This document shows positions 37,603 through 45,906 of a stretch of 64,000 bases of DNA, one piece after another; positions within the stretch are counted from its first letter, which is position 1, and each line of letters opens with the position of its first letter. The notes below the pieces were generated by a model. That model saw only the letters and a program-made list of their open reading frames with translations. It was not told the DNA's origin and did no database searches. Source of the DNA: Actinacidiphila sp. DG2A-62 (lineage in GTDB: Bacteria; Actinomycetota; Actinomycetes; Streptomycetales; Streptomycetaceae); the NCBI RefSeq assembly GCF_035825295.1, contig NZ_JAYMGI010000002.1:7144001-7208000 (forward strand), written 5' to 3'. A program made the position numbers and the translations under genes.

Positions 37603-39018
37603 ATGGCTGAGCGGGGCAGGCGGACCGTGCGTGACCTGCGACGCGGCAACCGTGCATCGCTTCTGCGTCATTTGTATTTCGAAGGCCCCCTCAGCCGGCA
37701 GGAGTTGGGTCGCGACACCGGGCTCAGCGCGGGCTCGATCAGCAACGTCGTCGGCGAGCTGATCGCCGACGGCATGGTCGAGGAGGCCGGCGCCGTGGAG
37801 TCCGACGGCGGCCGCCCGCGCACCCTGCTCCAGGTGTCCGCCGGCTACGGCTACGTGGTCGGCGTCGACGTCGGCGAGACCCGGGTGCGGGTCGAGCTGT
37901 TCGACCTCGCGCTCACCGAACGCTCCTCCGCCGACCTGCCGCTGTCCGACAGCGGCCACGACGTCGACCACGTGGTGCGCCTCGCGCTCGACGGCATCGC
38001 CTCGGTGGTCCGCGAGGCCGGCGTCGACGACCGCGAGGTGCTCGGCGTCGGCATCGGCGTGCCCGGCATCGTCGAGCAGGGCGACCCCCGGCTCAGCCCG
38101 CCCGGCGAGGGCCACGGCATCGTCGTGCACGGCCAGACCATCGGCTGGGACGCGGTCCCGCTCGGCCGGCTGCTGCGGGCCGGCACCGAACTCCCGCTGT
38201 ACATCGACAACGGAGCCAAGACCCTCGGCCAGGCCGAGATGTGGTTCGGCGGCGGCCGCGGCTCGGGCAACGTGGTGATCGCGCTCATCGGCTCCGGCGT
38301 CGGCGCGGCCGTCGTCGCCGACGGCACCCCGTACCGCGGCGCGTCCAGCAGCGCGGGGGAGTGGGGGCACACCACCCTGCGGGTCGGCGGACGCACCTGC
38401 CGCTGCGGCTCGCGCGGCTGCCTGGAGGCGTACGTCGGCGCCGAGGCGCTGCTCGCCCGCTGGCCGGGCGCGCCCGAGGGGGTCAGCGAGGAGAACGCGC
38501 TGGCCGCGCTGCTCGCCGCCGCCGACCACGACGAGACCGCCGCCGCCCTGCTCACCGAGGCCGCCGAGTACCTCGGCGCGGGCCTGGCCGACCTGGTCAA
38601 CCTCTTCAACCCGCAGCGCATCGTCATCGGCGGCTGGGCCGGACTGCTGCTCGGGCCCAAGCTGCTGCCCGCGGTGCGCCAGTACGCCGCCGCGTACGCG
38701 CTGCACCACCCCAGCGCGCAGACCTCCATCGAACTGGGCCGGCTCGGCGCCGACGCGGTCACCGTGGGCGCGGCCACCCTGCCGCTGGCCCGCTTCCTCG
38801 ACACCGGCGGCGAGCGCGTGGTGCGGCTGCCGGCGCAGGCCGACAACGCGCGGGCGGGGACGGCGGCGGGGACGGCGGCGGGGACGGCGGCGGGGGCGGG
38901 CGCCGGCGCGGAGTCCGGTACGGGTCCCGGCTCGGCTGCGGGTCCGGGCTCGGCTACCGGCTCCGGCACCGGTACGGGTGACACGGTGCGGAACCGAACC
39001 GCACGGGCGGTACGTTGA
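37603..39018 (+). CDS. ROK-family transcriptional regulator
   Basis: 471-aa ROK repressor. The N-terminal winged HTH is SRQELGRDTGLSAGSISNVVGEL; the sugar-kinase-like domain has GVDVGETRVRVELFD, ALIGSGVGAAVV and the zinc motif CRCGSRGCLEAY (about residue 266). It is divergent from the beta-glucoside operon and likely represses it until the sugar binds. The last 65 residues are repetitive, with GTAA units encoded by perfect 12-bp repeats followed by Gly/Ser/Thr pairs, and are not part of the family fold. GAGGGGAG precedes the ATG. Confidence 0.88.
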   Translation: MAERGRRTVRDLRRGNRASLLRHLYFEGPLSRQELGRDTGLSAGSISNVVGELIADGMVEEAGAVESDGGRPRTLLQVSAGYGYVVGVDVGETRVRVELFDLALTERSSADLPLSDSGHDVDHVVRLALDGIASVVREAGVDDREVLGVGIGVPGIVEQGDPRLSPPGEGHGIVVHGQTIGWDAVPLGRLLRAGTELPLYIDNGAKTLGQAEMWFGGGRGSGNVVIALIGSGVGAAVVADGTPYRGASSSAGEWGHTTLRVGGRTCRCGSRGCLEAYVGAEALLARWPGAPEGVSEENALAALLAAADHDETAAALLTEAAEYLGAGLADLVNLFNPQRIVIGGWAGLLLGPKLLPAVRQYAAAYALHHPSAQTSIELGRLGADAVTVGAATLPLARFLDTGGERVVRLPAQADNARAGTAAGTAAGTAAGAGAGAESGTGPGSAAGPGSATGSGTGTGDTVRNRTARAVR

Positions 39019-39092
39019 CGGAAGGCGGTGTCCCGCGCACCGTTCGTCACCGTTTCGTCGTTCATCACCCCGTTCGTCCTGAGGAGCCCGCT

Positions 39093-39926
39093 GTGACCCT
39101 GCAGCAGCAGATCGTCGGCAACGCCATGCAGATGGTCGTCTGTACCCTCCAGCCCGGCCAGACCGTCTACTGCGAGGCGGGCAAGTTCCTGTTCAAGACC
39201 GCCGACGTCTCGATGGAGACCCGCCTCGGCGGCCCCGGCAGCCGCGGCGCGGGCGGCGCCGGCGGCCCCGGCGGACAGCAGGGCGGCGGCGGGATGGGCG
39301 GCCTGCTGCGGCAGGCCATGGGCACCGCGATGCAGGTCGGCCAGCGCGCCCTGGCCGGCGAGTCGCTGGCCTTCCAGCACTTCACCGCCCGCGGGCCGGA
39401 GGAGGGCACGGTCGGCTTCGCGGGCGTGCTGCCCGGCGAAATGCGCGCCCTGGAGCTCGACGGCTCGCGGGCCTGGTTCGCCGAGAAGGACGCCTTCGTG
39501 GCGGCCGAGGAGACCGTGCAGTTCGGCATCGCCTTCGCCGGCGGACGCCAGGGCATGAGCGGCGGCGAGGGCTTCATCCTGGAGAAGTTCACCGGCACCG
39601 GCACGGTGATCATCGCCGGCGCGGGCAACTTCATCGACCTCAACCCCGCCGACTTCGGCGGCCGCGTCGAGGTCGACACCGGCTGCATCGTCGCCTTCGA
39701 GGAAGGCATCCAGTACGGCGTGCAGCGCATCGGCGGCCTCAACCGCCAGGGCATCATGAACGCCGTCTTCGGCGGCGAGGGCCTGTCGCTGGCCACCCTG
39801 GAGGGCAACGGCCGGGTCATCCTCCAGTCGATGACCATCGAGGGCCTCGCCAACGCGCTGAAGAAGGCCCAGGGCGGCGACAAGCAGGGCCCCACCGGCG
39901 GCCTCTTCTCCACCCACGTCGGCTGA
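39093..39926 (+). CDS. AIM24/TIGR00266-family protein
   Basis: 277-aa all-beta protein; TVYCEAGKFLFKT, HFTARGPEEGTVGFAG and AGAGNFIDLNPADFGG match the AIM24 family (tryptophan-RNA-attenuator-like fold), whose function in actinomycetes is unknown. A Gly/Gln loop (GGAGGPGGQQGGGGMGG) sits near residue 55. GTG 39093 follows GAGGAG by 6 nt. Confidence 0.88.
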   Translation: MTLQQQIVGNAMQMVVCTLQPGQTVYCEAGKFLFKTADVSMETRLGGPGSRGAGGAGGPGGQQGGGGMGGLLRQAMGTAMQVGQRALAGESLAFQHFTARGPEEGTVGFAGVLPGEMRALELDGSRAWFAEKDAFVAAEETVQFGIAFAGGRQGMSGGEGFILEKFTGTGTVIIAGAGNFIDLNPADFGGRVEVDTGCIVAFEEGIQYGVQRIGGLNRQGIMNAVFGGEGLSLATLEGNGRVILQSMTIEGLANALKKAQGGDKQGPTGGLFSTHVG

Positions 39927-40258
39927 GCCGGCTCGGCCCGGTGACCCGCCCCGCGGTACGTACCAACGCGGCGTGTCGCCCGCGCGCAGGGGACACATGC
40001 CCCTCGCACGTCACGGTAAGGACACATCTGCCCGCGACCGGGGCATGGCGGCCCCCGCGGTACGGGTAACGTGCCTGCACCGGGGGCCCGCGCACCCGGC
40101 GGCATCGGCCGGCGTCGGCCGGCCGGCATCGGCAAGGACAGGCCCAGGACCGATCAGCTCAGCCGCGCACCGGATCGCCGCACGGAGATCCGGCCGGAAC
40201 CCGTACCAGATCCGTACCAGGTCCGACCAGGACGCTCCAGGAAGGTGGGCGAACCGCC
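39927..40258. other. Intergenic region with short repeats
   Basis: No gene seen. GGACACAT occurs twice (39991-39998 and 40020-40027), and a run of CCGTACCAG-like 11-bp units lies near 40200-40235 just before the aldolase-like gene. Possible regulator sites; no clear promoter. Confidence 0.4.
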
Positions 40259-40885
40259 GTGTACCGCTGGGAGATCACCCGGGCCGCGCTGGCCCAGCGG
40301 GTCTTCGCCACCATCCGCGGCGAGAGCTACGACCAGGCCGCCGCCACCGCCGACACCCTGCTGTCGGCCGGCCTGACCACGTTGGAGATTTCGCTCACCA
40401 CGCCCTTCGCCCTGGAGGCGGTCACCACGCTGGTCCGCGAGGTCGGCGACGACGCGGTGATCGGCGCCGGCACGGTCCTCGACGGCGTCTCCGCCCGGAT
40501 GGCCATCGAGGCCGGCGCCCGCTTCCTGCTCTCGCCCAACCTCGACGAGCAGGTGCTGCGCACCGGCCACCGCTACGGCGTACCGGTCTTCCCCGGCGTC
40601 GCCACGCCCACCGAGGCGGTCCGCGCGCTGGAGCTGGGCGCCGACGCGCTCACCCTCTACCCGGCGATCTCCTACACCCCCGACTGGATCACCGACGTCC
40701 GCGCGATCCTGCCGCAGGCGCCGGTGCTCCCGGTCGGCGGCATCACCGTCGGCGCCGCGCCCGACTGGGTCGCGGCCGGCGCGGTCGCGGTCGGCATGGG
40801 CTCCGCGCTCACCGACGGCGACCGCGCGACCGTCACCAAGCGCCTGACCACCCTCCTGGAACGCCTGGCCGACTCCGGGAGTTGA
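40259..40885 (+). CDS. KDPG/KHG aldolase-family protein lacking the Schiff-base Lys
   Basis: 208-aa TIM-barrel protein aligned to Eda along its length: LEISLTTPFALEAV, AGTVLDG, FPGVATPTEAVRALELGADAL, LPVGGITVGAAPDW. In Eda the Schiff-base Lys is in LKLFPA; here the segment is LTLYPA, so Lys is Thr. The substrate Arg of TLRT is also Thr (SLTT), while the catalytic Glu is kept. Ordinary class I aldolase chemistry is therefore doubtful. GTG 40259 has GGAAGG about 14 nt upstream, a weak RBS, so the start is uncertain. Confidence 0.8.
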   Translation: MYRWEITRAALAQRVFATIRGESYDQAAATADTLLSAGLTTLEISLTTPFALEAVTTLVREVGDDAVIGAGTVLDGVSARMAIEAGARFLLSPNLDEQVLRTGHRYGVPVFPGVATPTEAVRALELGADALTLYPAISYTPDWITDVRAILPQAPVLPVGGITVGAAPDWVAAGAVAVGMGSALTDGDRATVTKRLTTLLERLADSGS

Positions 40886-41007
40886 GTCGGTAGCCGGGTG
40901 GGCGTGCACCGGGACGTACCGGCGGGCGCCGCCTGCCACGCCCGGCGGCCGGAGCCCGCGGCGGGGGCCGCGCGGGCGGCGCCCACTGGACACCGGGGAG
41001 GACCGCC

Positions 41008-42348
41008 ATGACCACCGACATCGTCGACCTGACCGCCCTCGGCGAGGACTTCGTCACCGACCCCTATCCGGTCTACGCGGAACTGCGCGCCCGCGGCCCG
41101 GTGCACCGGGTGCGCACCCGGGACGGCGAGATGTGGCTCGTCGTCGGCTACGAGGAGGCCCGCGCGGCGCTGGCCGACCAGCGGCTGGCCAAGGACTGGC
41201 ACGGGCTCACCGGCGGGGCGCTGGAGGACGGTGCGTACGGCGCCGGAGCCGATCCGTACGCGATCGGAGCCGATCCGTACGGCGGGGGCGATCCGTACGG
41301 CGGGAGCGATCCGTACGGCGCGGGTGTCGCGTACGGCGGCGGCGAGGCCGTGGTCACCGTGGGGCGGAACATGCTGGAGAGCGACCCGCCGCGGCACACC
41401 CGGCTGCGCAAGCTGGTCGCGCGGGAGTTCACCGCGCGCCGGGTCGCCGCGCTGCGCCCCCGGGTGGAGGCGATCACCGAGGAGCTGATCGACGCGATGC
41501 TGCCGGCCGGCCGTGCCGACCTCGTCGCGTCCCTCGCCTTCCCGCTGCCCATCACGGTGATCTGCGAGCTGCTCGGCGTGCCGGACCTGGACCGCGAGGC
41601 GTTCAGCGGCTGGACCCGCGCGATCCTGGGCGACGACGACGGCACGGCCGGCGCGGGAGCCGGTACGGGACCCGACGCCGTGGCCACGGTGGCCGAGGCG
41701 GAGGCGCGAATGGGCGCCTACCTCGGCGAGCTGATCGAGGACAAGCGCTGCTCGGGCCCGCGCGAGGACCTGCTCAGCGCGCTGATCCAGGCGCGCTACG
41801 ACGACGGCGACCGGCTCTCCCCGAGCGAGCTGGTCGGCATGGCCTTCCTGCTGCTGGTCGCCGGGCACGAGACGACCGTCGGCCTGATCGCCAACGCGAC
41901 CCTCGCGCTGCTCCGCCACCCCGACCAACTCGCCGCGCTGCGCGCCGACATGGACGGCCTGCTGCCCGGCGCGATCGAGGAGACGCTGCGCTGGGACGGC
42001 CCGGTGGAGACCGCGACCTACCGCTTCACCCGCGACGCCTACCCGATCGGCGGCACGGTGGTGCCGCCCGGCTCGGTCGTCGTGGTCGCGCTGGCCTCCG
42101 CGGACCGCGACGCCGCGCGCTACCCCAGCCCCGACACGTTCGACATCCGCCGCTCCACCCAGGGCCACCTCGCCTTCGGCCACGGCATCCACTACTGCCT
42201 CGGCGCCCCCCTGGCCCGCCTGGAGGGCGCGGTCGCCCTGCGCGCCCTCCTCACCCGCTGCCCCGACCTCGCCCTCGACGCCCCCGTCCCCGCCTACCGC
42301 ACCGCCCTCCTCATGCGAGGCCCCCGATCCCTCCCGGTCCGCTTCTGA
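41008..42348 (+). CDS. Cytochrome P450 (CYP105/107-like)
   Basis: 446-aa soluble bacterial P450. I-helix AGHETT (about residue 287), ExxR as EETLR (about 325), and heme loop FGHGIHYCLGAPLAR with the Cys ligand near 396. GAGGA precedes ATG 41008. Between the B-helix region and the conserved SDPPRHTRLRKLV there is an unusual Gly/Tyr insert made of DPYG units, in the loop that normally shapes substrate recognition. No ferredoxin gene is adjacent. Substrate unknown. Confidence 0.92.
   Translation: MTTDIVDLTALGEDFVTDPYPVYAELRARGPVHRVRTRDGEMWLVVGYEEARAALADQRLAKDWHGLTGGALEDGAYGAGADPYAIGADPYGGGDPYGGSDPYGAGVAYGGGEAVVTVGRNMLESDPPRHTRLRKLVAREFTARRVAALRPRVEAITEELIDAMLPAGRADLVASLAFPLPITVICELLGVPDLDREAFSGWTRAILGDDDGTAGAGAGTGPDAVATVAEAEARMGAYLGELIEDKRCSGPREDLLSALIQARYDDGDRLSPSELVGMAFLLLVAGHETTVGLIANATLALLRHPDQLAALRADMDGLLPGAIEETLRWDGPVETATYRFTRDAYPIGGTVVPPGSVVVVALASADRDAARYPSPDTFDIRRSTQGHLAFGHGIHYCLGAPLARLEGAVALRALLTRCPDLALDAPVPAYRTALLMRGPRSLPVRF
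41230..41345 (+). repeat. In-frame 15-18-bp tandem repeat inside the P450 gene
   Basis: GATCCGTACG recurs four times, spaced 15-18 bp, followed by a degenerate fifth (GCGTACGGCGG). It encodes the GADPYA / GADPYG / GGDPYG / GSDPYG series in the B-C loop. Confidence 0.75.
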
Positions 42349-42435
42349 AAGCCCTGGGGGGCGCGAGGCAACCGGCCACCGGCGCGTCAGCCGGGAGACC
42401 GAGCCCAGCCGGGGCTCAAGCCCGGCGGGGCAGAC

Positions 42436-42476
42436 GCGTCCCCGAAGGGGCGCGGGGAACTGCGCGATCAGCCACT
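42436..42476. repeat. Common Streptomyces intergenic repeat
   Basis: Contains CCCGAAGGGGCGCGGGG then AACTGCGCGATCAGCCAC, a motif seen again and again between genes in Streptomyces genomes. It includes a short CCCCGAAGGGG hairpin and lies between convergent genes, where it may act as a terminator. Confidence 0.6.
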
Positions 42477-42523
42477 CACCGGCGGGGCAGCCGGGGACAG
42501 GCCCAGCGGGGCAGACGCGGAGG

Positions 42524-43486
42524 TCAGGGGGCCGCGCCGGAGGCGAAGGTGCGGCGGTACTCCGTCGGCGTCGTCCCCAGAATCCGCTGGAAGTGCAAGC
42601 GCAGGTTCGTGCCCGTGCCGAGCCCGACATCCGCGGCGATCTGCTCCACGCTCCGCGCGGAGCGCTCCAGCAGCTCCCGCGCCATGTCGATGCGTGCCCG
42701 CATCACCCACTGCATCGGCGTGTACCCGGTGTCCTCCACGAACCGCCGGGAGAAGGTCCGCGGCGACACCGCCGCGTGCCGCGCGAGCACGCCGAGCGTG
42801 AGGTGCTCGCCGAGGTGGCGCAGCGCCCACTCGCGGGTCGCCGCGAACCGCTCGCCCAGCGGCTCCGGCACGCTGCGCGGCACGTACTGCGCCTGCCCGC
42901 CGCTGCGGTACGGCGCCGCGACCAGCCGCCGCGCCGCGTGGTTGGACGCGGCCACCCCGACGTCGCCCCGCAGGATGTGCAGGCACAGGTCGATGCCCGA
43001 GGCCGCCCCCGCCGAGGTGAGCACGTCGCCCTCGTCGACGAACAGCACGTTCTCGTCGACCCGCACCCGCGGGTGCTTGGCCGCGAGCGCCCGCGTGTAG
43101 TGCCAGTGGGTGGTGGCCCGGCGCCCGTCCAACAGCCCGGTCGCGGCCAGCGCGAACGCCCCCGTGGAGATCGCCGCGAGCCGCGCCCCCCGGTCCCGCG
43201 CGGCCACCAGCGCGGCGACGACGGCCGGCGGCGGGTCCTCACGGTCGGGGAAGCGGTAGCCGGGGATGAAGACGATGTCCGCCCAGGCGAGCGCGTCGAG
43301 GCCGTCCGCGACGTGGTATGACAGGCCGTCGCCGCCGGTCACCAGGCCCGGCGCCGCGCCGCACACCCGCACCTCGTACGGCATGCTCGCTCGGGTCGTG
43401 AACACCTGCGCGGGAATCCCCACGTCGAGCGGCTTGGCGCCCTCCAGCACGAGGACGGCGACACGATGCAGGCGGGAGGGCGGCAC
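42524..43486 (-). CDS. GlxA-family transcriptional regulator (DJ-1/PfpI + AraC HTH)
   Basis: 320-aa regulator. Residues about 1-185 are DJ-1/PfpI-like (VLEGAKPLDVGIPAQVF; AISTGAFALAATGLLDG; TSAGAASGIDLCLHIL). Residues about 215-318 hold two AraC HTH motifs (LGVLARHAAVSPRTFSRRF and SVEQIAADVGLGTGTNLRLHF). GTG 43486 begins the conserved RVAVLVLEGAKPLDV segment. Target unknown. Confidence 0.9.
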   Translation of the reverse strand: MPPSRLHRVAVLVLEGAKPLDVGIPAQVFTTRASMPYEVRVCGAAPGLVTGGDGLSYHVADGLDALAWADIVFIPGYRFPDREDPPPAVVAALVAARDRGARLAAISTGAFALAATGLLDGRRATTHWHYTRALAAKHPRVRVDENVLFVDEGDVLTSAGAASGIDLCLHILRGDVGVAASNHAARRLVAAPYRSGGQAQYVPRSVPEPLGERFAATREWALRHLGEHLTLGVLARHAAVSPRTFSRRFVEDTGYTPMQWVMRARIDMARELLERSARSVEQIAADVGLGTGTNLRLHFQRILGTTPTEYRRTFASGAAP

Positions 43487-43521
43487 GGTGACCAGCGTAG
43501 ACGCGGCGGCCGCCGCGAAGC

Positions 43522-44031
43522 TCACCCCGGCGGCACGCCGCCGCCGTGGCGCTCCGCCCAGTCCGCGCGGGCGGCGGCCAGCTCCGGCGCGACCGCACCG
43601 GTCAGCCGGTCGCCCAGGGCCCGTAACCGCTGCCCCAGATCGGTCACGCCCGCCGGGTCCAGGCCCCTGATCCACCAGTCGTCCACGACCTGGACGTTGA
43701 CCACCGGAAGGTCGGGATCGCCGGCCTCGGTGAAGGGGATGCAGTCGATGGTGACGACGAGCACGCCCGAGACCTGCGCCGGGTCGGCCCCCGCGGCCAC
43801 CGGGACGAGCAGGCCGCCGCGGTTGGCCTGGTGGACGATGCCGGCCAGATGGAGGTGCAGCCGGTCCGGCCGTACCCCGGTCCTGCTCGGGTCGTCCTCG
43901 GCCCACCAGGGCAGGTAGCCGCGGACGACCTCACCGCTGGTGGTCGAGACGGTCCAGGTGCGGGCGGACGGCACGGGAGGCATGGACGGCACGGCCGGTC
44001 CGGGGCCGTGCCCGTCGTCGGAGCGCTTCAC
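43522..44031 (-). CDS. DUF6907-like small protein
   Basis: 169-aa protein with RTWTVSTTSGEVVRGYLPWWAED, HLAGIVHQANRGGLLVPV and LGQRLRALGDRL, resembling DUF6907 proteins encoded beside HTH/DUF397 and ATP-binding anti-sigma-like genes in Streptomyces. ATG 44031 overlaps the stop of the ATPase-fold gene upstream, so the two are co-translated. Function unknown. Confidence 0.6.
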   Translation of the reverse strand: MKRSDDGHGPGPAVPSMPPVPSARTWTVSTTSGEVVRGYLPWWAEDDPSRTGVRPDRLHLHLAGIVHQANRGGLLVPVAAGADPAQVSGVLVVTIDCIPFTEAGDPDLPVVNVQVVDDWWIRGLDPAGVTDLGQRLRALGDRLTGAVAPELAAARADWAERHGGGVPPG

Positions 44032-44681
44032 GGCCCCACCTCGCCCCGGCGGCCCGAGCGTACGTCGCCCCGACCGCCGTCACGTACCTCGCCGCCGCCC
44101 GCGCGCACGTCACCCCGCCCGTCGACGCCCGCCTCGCCCCGGCGGCTCGCGCCCGCCTCGCCGCCGCTCACCGTGCACACCGCCCACACCAGCTTCCCCG
44201 GCCCGTCCCGGTCGCTGACCCCCCACGCCCCGCCAGTCAGCGCGTCGACCAGCTCCAGGCCGCGCCCGGACTCCTCCTCGGTCGAGGCCCTACGAGGCCG
44301 CGGCTTGCTCCCGCCGGCGTCGTGGACCTCGATCCGCACCCCGTCCGCCAGCCGCTCGAACCGCGTCGCGATCAGCCTCCCGACCGGCGGATGCGCGTGC
44401 GCGATCGCGTTCGTCACCAGCTCCGAGACGACGAGCTCGGCGTCGTCCACGACCTGCCGCAGATCCCACGCGGCCAGCTGCACGGCCAGCAACCGCCGCG
44501 CCCGGCCCACCGACAGCGGAGTCGGCGGCCACGTCTTCACCACGGACGGAGGCTCGTCGGCCGCCGACGGACGTTCGCCGGCCACTGCCCGCCTCACCTC
44601 CCAGCTCCCACGACGCCGGCCAACCGCCGCAAGCCGTACGGCGGTTGGACCGACCCGAGCGACAACCACCGTGAGTGACAC
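44028..44681 (-). CDS. RsbW/SpoIIAB-like ATP-binding regulator (HATPase_c_2)
   Basis: 217-aa GHKL-fold protein: N-box ELVVSELVTNAIAHA (about residue 82), G1-like VHDAGG, G2-like GRGLELVDALTGGAWGV. Such proteins act as anti-sigma or anti-regulator factors. It is divergent from a WhiJ-like HTH gene, an arrangement known in AbaA/WhiJ-type loci. The C-terminal 45 residues are a Gly/Arg/Glu/Asp repeat (RRGEAG, RGDVR units) outside the fold. Confidence 0.83.
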   Translation of the reverse strand: MSLTVVVARVGPTAVRLAAVGRRRGSWEVRRAVAGERPSAADEPPSVVKTWPPTPLSVGRARRLLAVQLAAWDLRQVVDDAELVVSELVTNAIAHAHPPVGRLIATRFERLADGVRIEVHDAGGSKPRPRRASTEEESGRGLELVDALTGGAWGVSDRDGPGKLVWAVCTVSGGEAGASRRGEAGVDGRGDVRAGGGEVRDGGRGDVRSGRRGEVGP

Positions 44682-44751
44682 GGCACTTGAGTCGAACTGG
44701 GTGGTTCACCCTGCAATAAGATCATATATGTGACCATCATCACTCCACTCC

Positions 44752-44767
44752 GTAGCCAAACGGCTAC
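44752..44767. promoter_or_regulatory. Inverted repeat upstream of the WhiJ-like gene
   Basis: GTAGCC-AAAC-GGCTAC, perfect 6-bp arms, in a locally AT-rich promoter region between the divergent ATPase-fold and HTH genes. Probable operator for the XRE regulator. Confidence 0.5.
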
Positions 44768-44839
44768 CCAGGAGGCTTAGCGTGACGTAGTGTCAGATCG
44801 CCTTCAACTAGTCAGTTGGGAAGGGATGGCGGGGGTCGT

Positions 44840-45679
44840 ATGGTCAATCGCAAGGAGCTGGAACCCGAGAGCAGTCCACGTGCTGCGTACGGCGCGCGGG
44901 TGCGCACGTGGCGGGAGAACCGGGGGTGGAACCAGGAGGGACTGGCCCACGCGGCGGGGTGTTCGAGCCAGCACATTTCGGCCGTGGAAACTGCCCGCAA
45001 ACCGCCGACCCTGCGGTTTTCGCGCAAGCTCGACTACGCCTTCGGCACGGCCAACACGGAGCACTCGTTCGAGCGCGAGTTCTACGAGTTGCGGCGCGGC
45101 TCGCTGCTGGAGGGCTTCCCCGAGTACCTGCGCCACGAGGGCCGGGCGGCCGAGATCCGGGTGTTCGAGATCGGGATCATCCCCGGCCTGTTGCAGACGC
45201 CCGAGTACGCACAGGTGTTGGCGAACAGCGCCGTCCGTCGAGGTTCCATCACGTCAGAACAGGCTGAGGAACGCCTCGCCTTCCTCGCTGAACGGCAAGC
45301 GAGCCTCGTACGCGAGCATCCGCCCATGCTCTTCGTGACCATGGACGAGAGCTGCATCCGCCGCTCGGTCGGCGGACCCGCGGTCATGGAGGCACAATTG
45401 GCACGGCTGGTCGAGTTCGCCGGGATGCCGAACACGCAGCTCCAGGTGGCGCCGTTTGCCATGGGCGAGCGACGGACCCTCAACCTGCCCGTCAACCTCC
45501 TGACTCTGGCGGACCGCTCCGTGATCGCCTACGCCGAATCACAGGCTCAAGGGCACCTCGACCGCGAAAGTGTGTCCGTGCTCCCGCTGTTGACGGCATA
45601 CCATCAGCTACAGGTGGAAGCGATGTCCCAGGCGGACACCGTGGCCATGATCAACGAGTTGCGAAAGGGCACCCCGTGA
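44840..45679 (+). CDS. WhiJ/Scr1-like XRE regulator with DUF5753
   Basis: 279-aa protein: N-terminal HTH (GWNQEGLAHAAGCSSQHISAVE, about residues 29-50), then DUF5753 (FEIGIIPGLLQTPEYAQVL; PFAMGERRTLNLPVNLLTL). This family pairs with a DUF397 gene in Streptomyces, as in WhiJ and the Scr1/Scr2 pair, affecting development and antibiotic production. ATG 44840 is chosen over an in-frame TTG at 44816. The stop overlaps the DUF397 GTG. Confidence 0.9.
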   Translation: MVNRKELEPESSPRAAYGARVRTWRENRGWNQEGLAHAAGCSSQHISAVETARKPPTLRFSRKLDYAFGTANTEHSFEREFYELRRGSLLEGFPEYLRHEGRAAEIRVFEIGIIPGLLQTPEYAQVLANSAVRRGSITSEQAEERLAFLAERQASLVREHPPMLFVTMDESCIRRSVGGPAVMEAQLARLVEFAGMPNTQLQVAPFAMGERRTLNLPVNLLTLADRSVIAYAESQAQGHLDRESVSVLPLLTAYHQLQVEAMSQADTVAMINELRKGTP

Positions 45680-45885
45680 CGACCGAGACCCCCCGTTGGT
45701 TCAAGTCCTCGTACAGCGACAACGGTGGCACCTGCGTCGAGATCGCCGCGAACCTGGCTGGGTCCCGCGGCGTGGTCCCCGTCCGCGACAGCAAGGACCC
45801 GCACGGCCCGGTCCTCGACTTCTCCACCACCGAGTTCGCCGCCTTCGTCGCCGGCATCAAGTCCGGCGACTTCGGCACCGTCTGA
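45676..45885 (+). CDS. DUF397 protein
   Basis: 69-aa protein, FKSSYSDNGGTCVEIA, VPVRDSKDPHGPVLDFSTTEFAAFVAGIKSGDF: a textbook DUF397 domain. GTG 45676 overlaps the XRE gene stop (GTGA). In known pairs it modulates or is neutralised by the HTH partner. Confidence 0.93.
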   Translation: MTTETPRWFKSSYSDNGGTCVEIAANLAGSRGVVPVRDSKDPHGPVLDFSTTEFAAFVAGIKSGDFGTV

Positions 45886-45906
45886 CCCCGCCGCGCGGGC
45901 GTCGGC

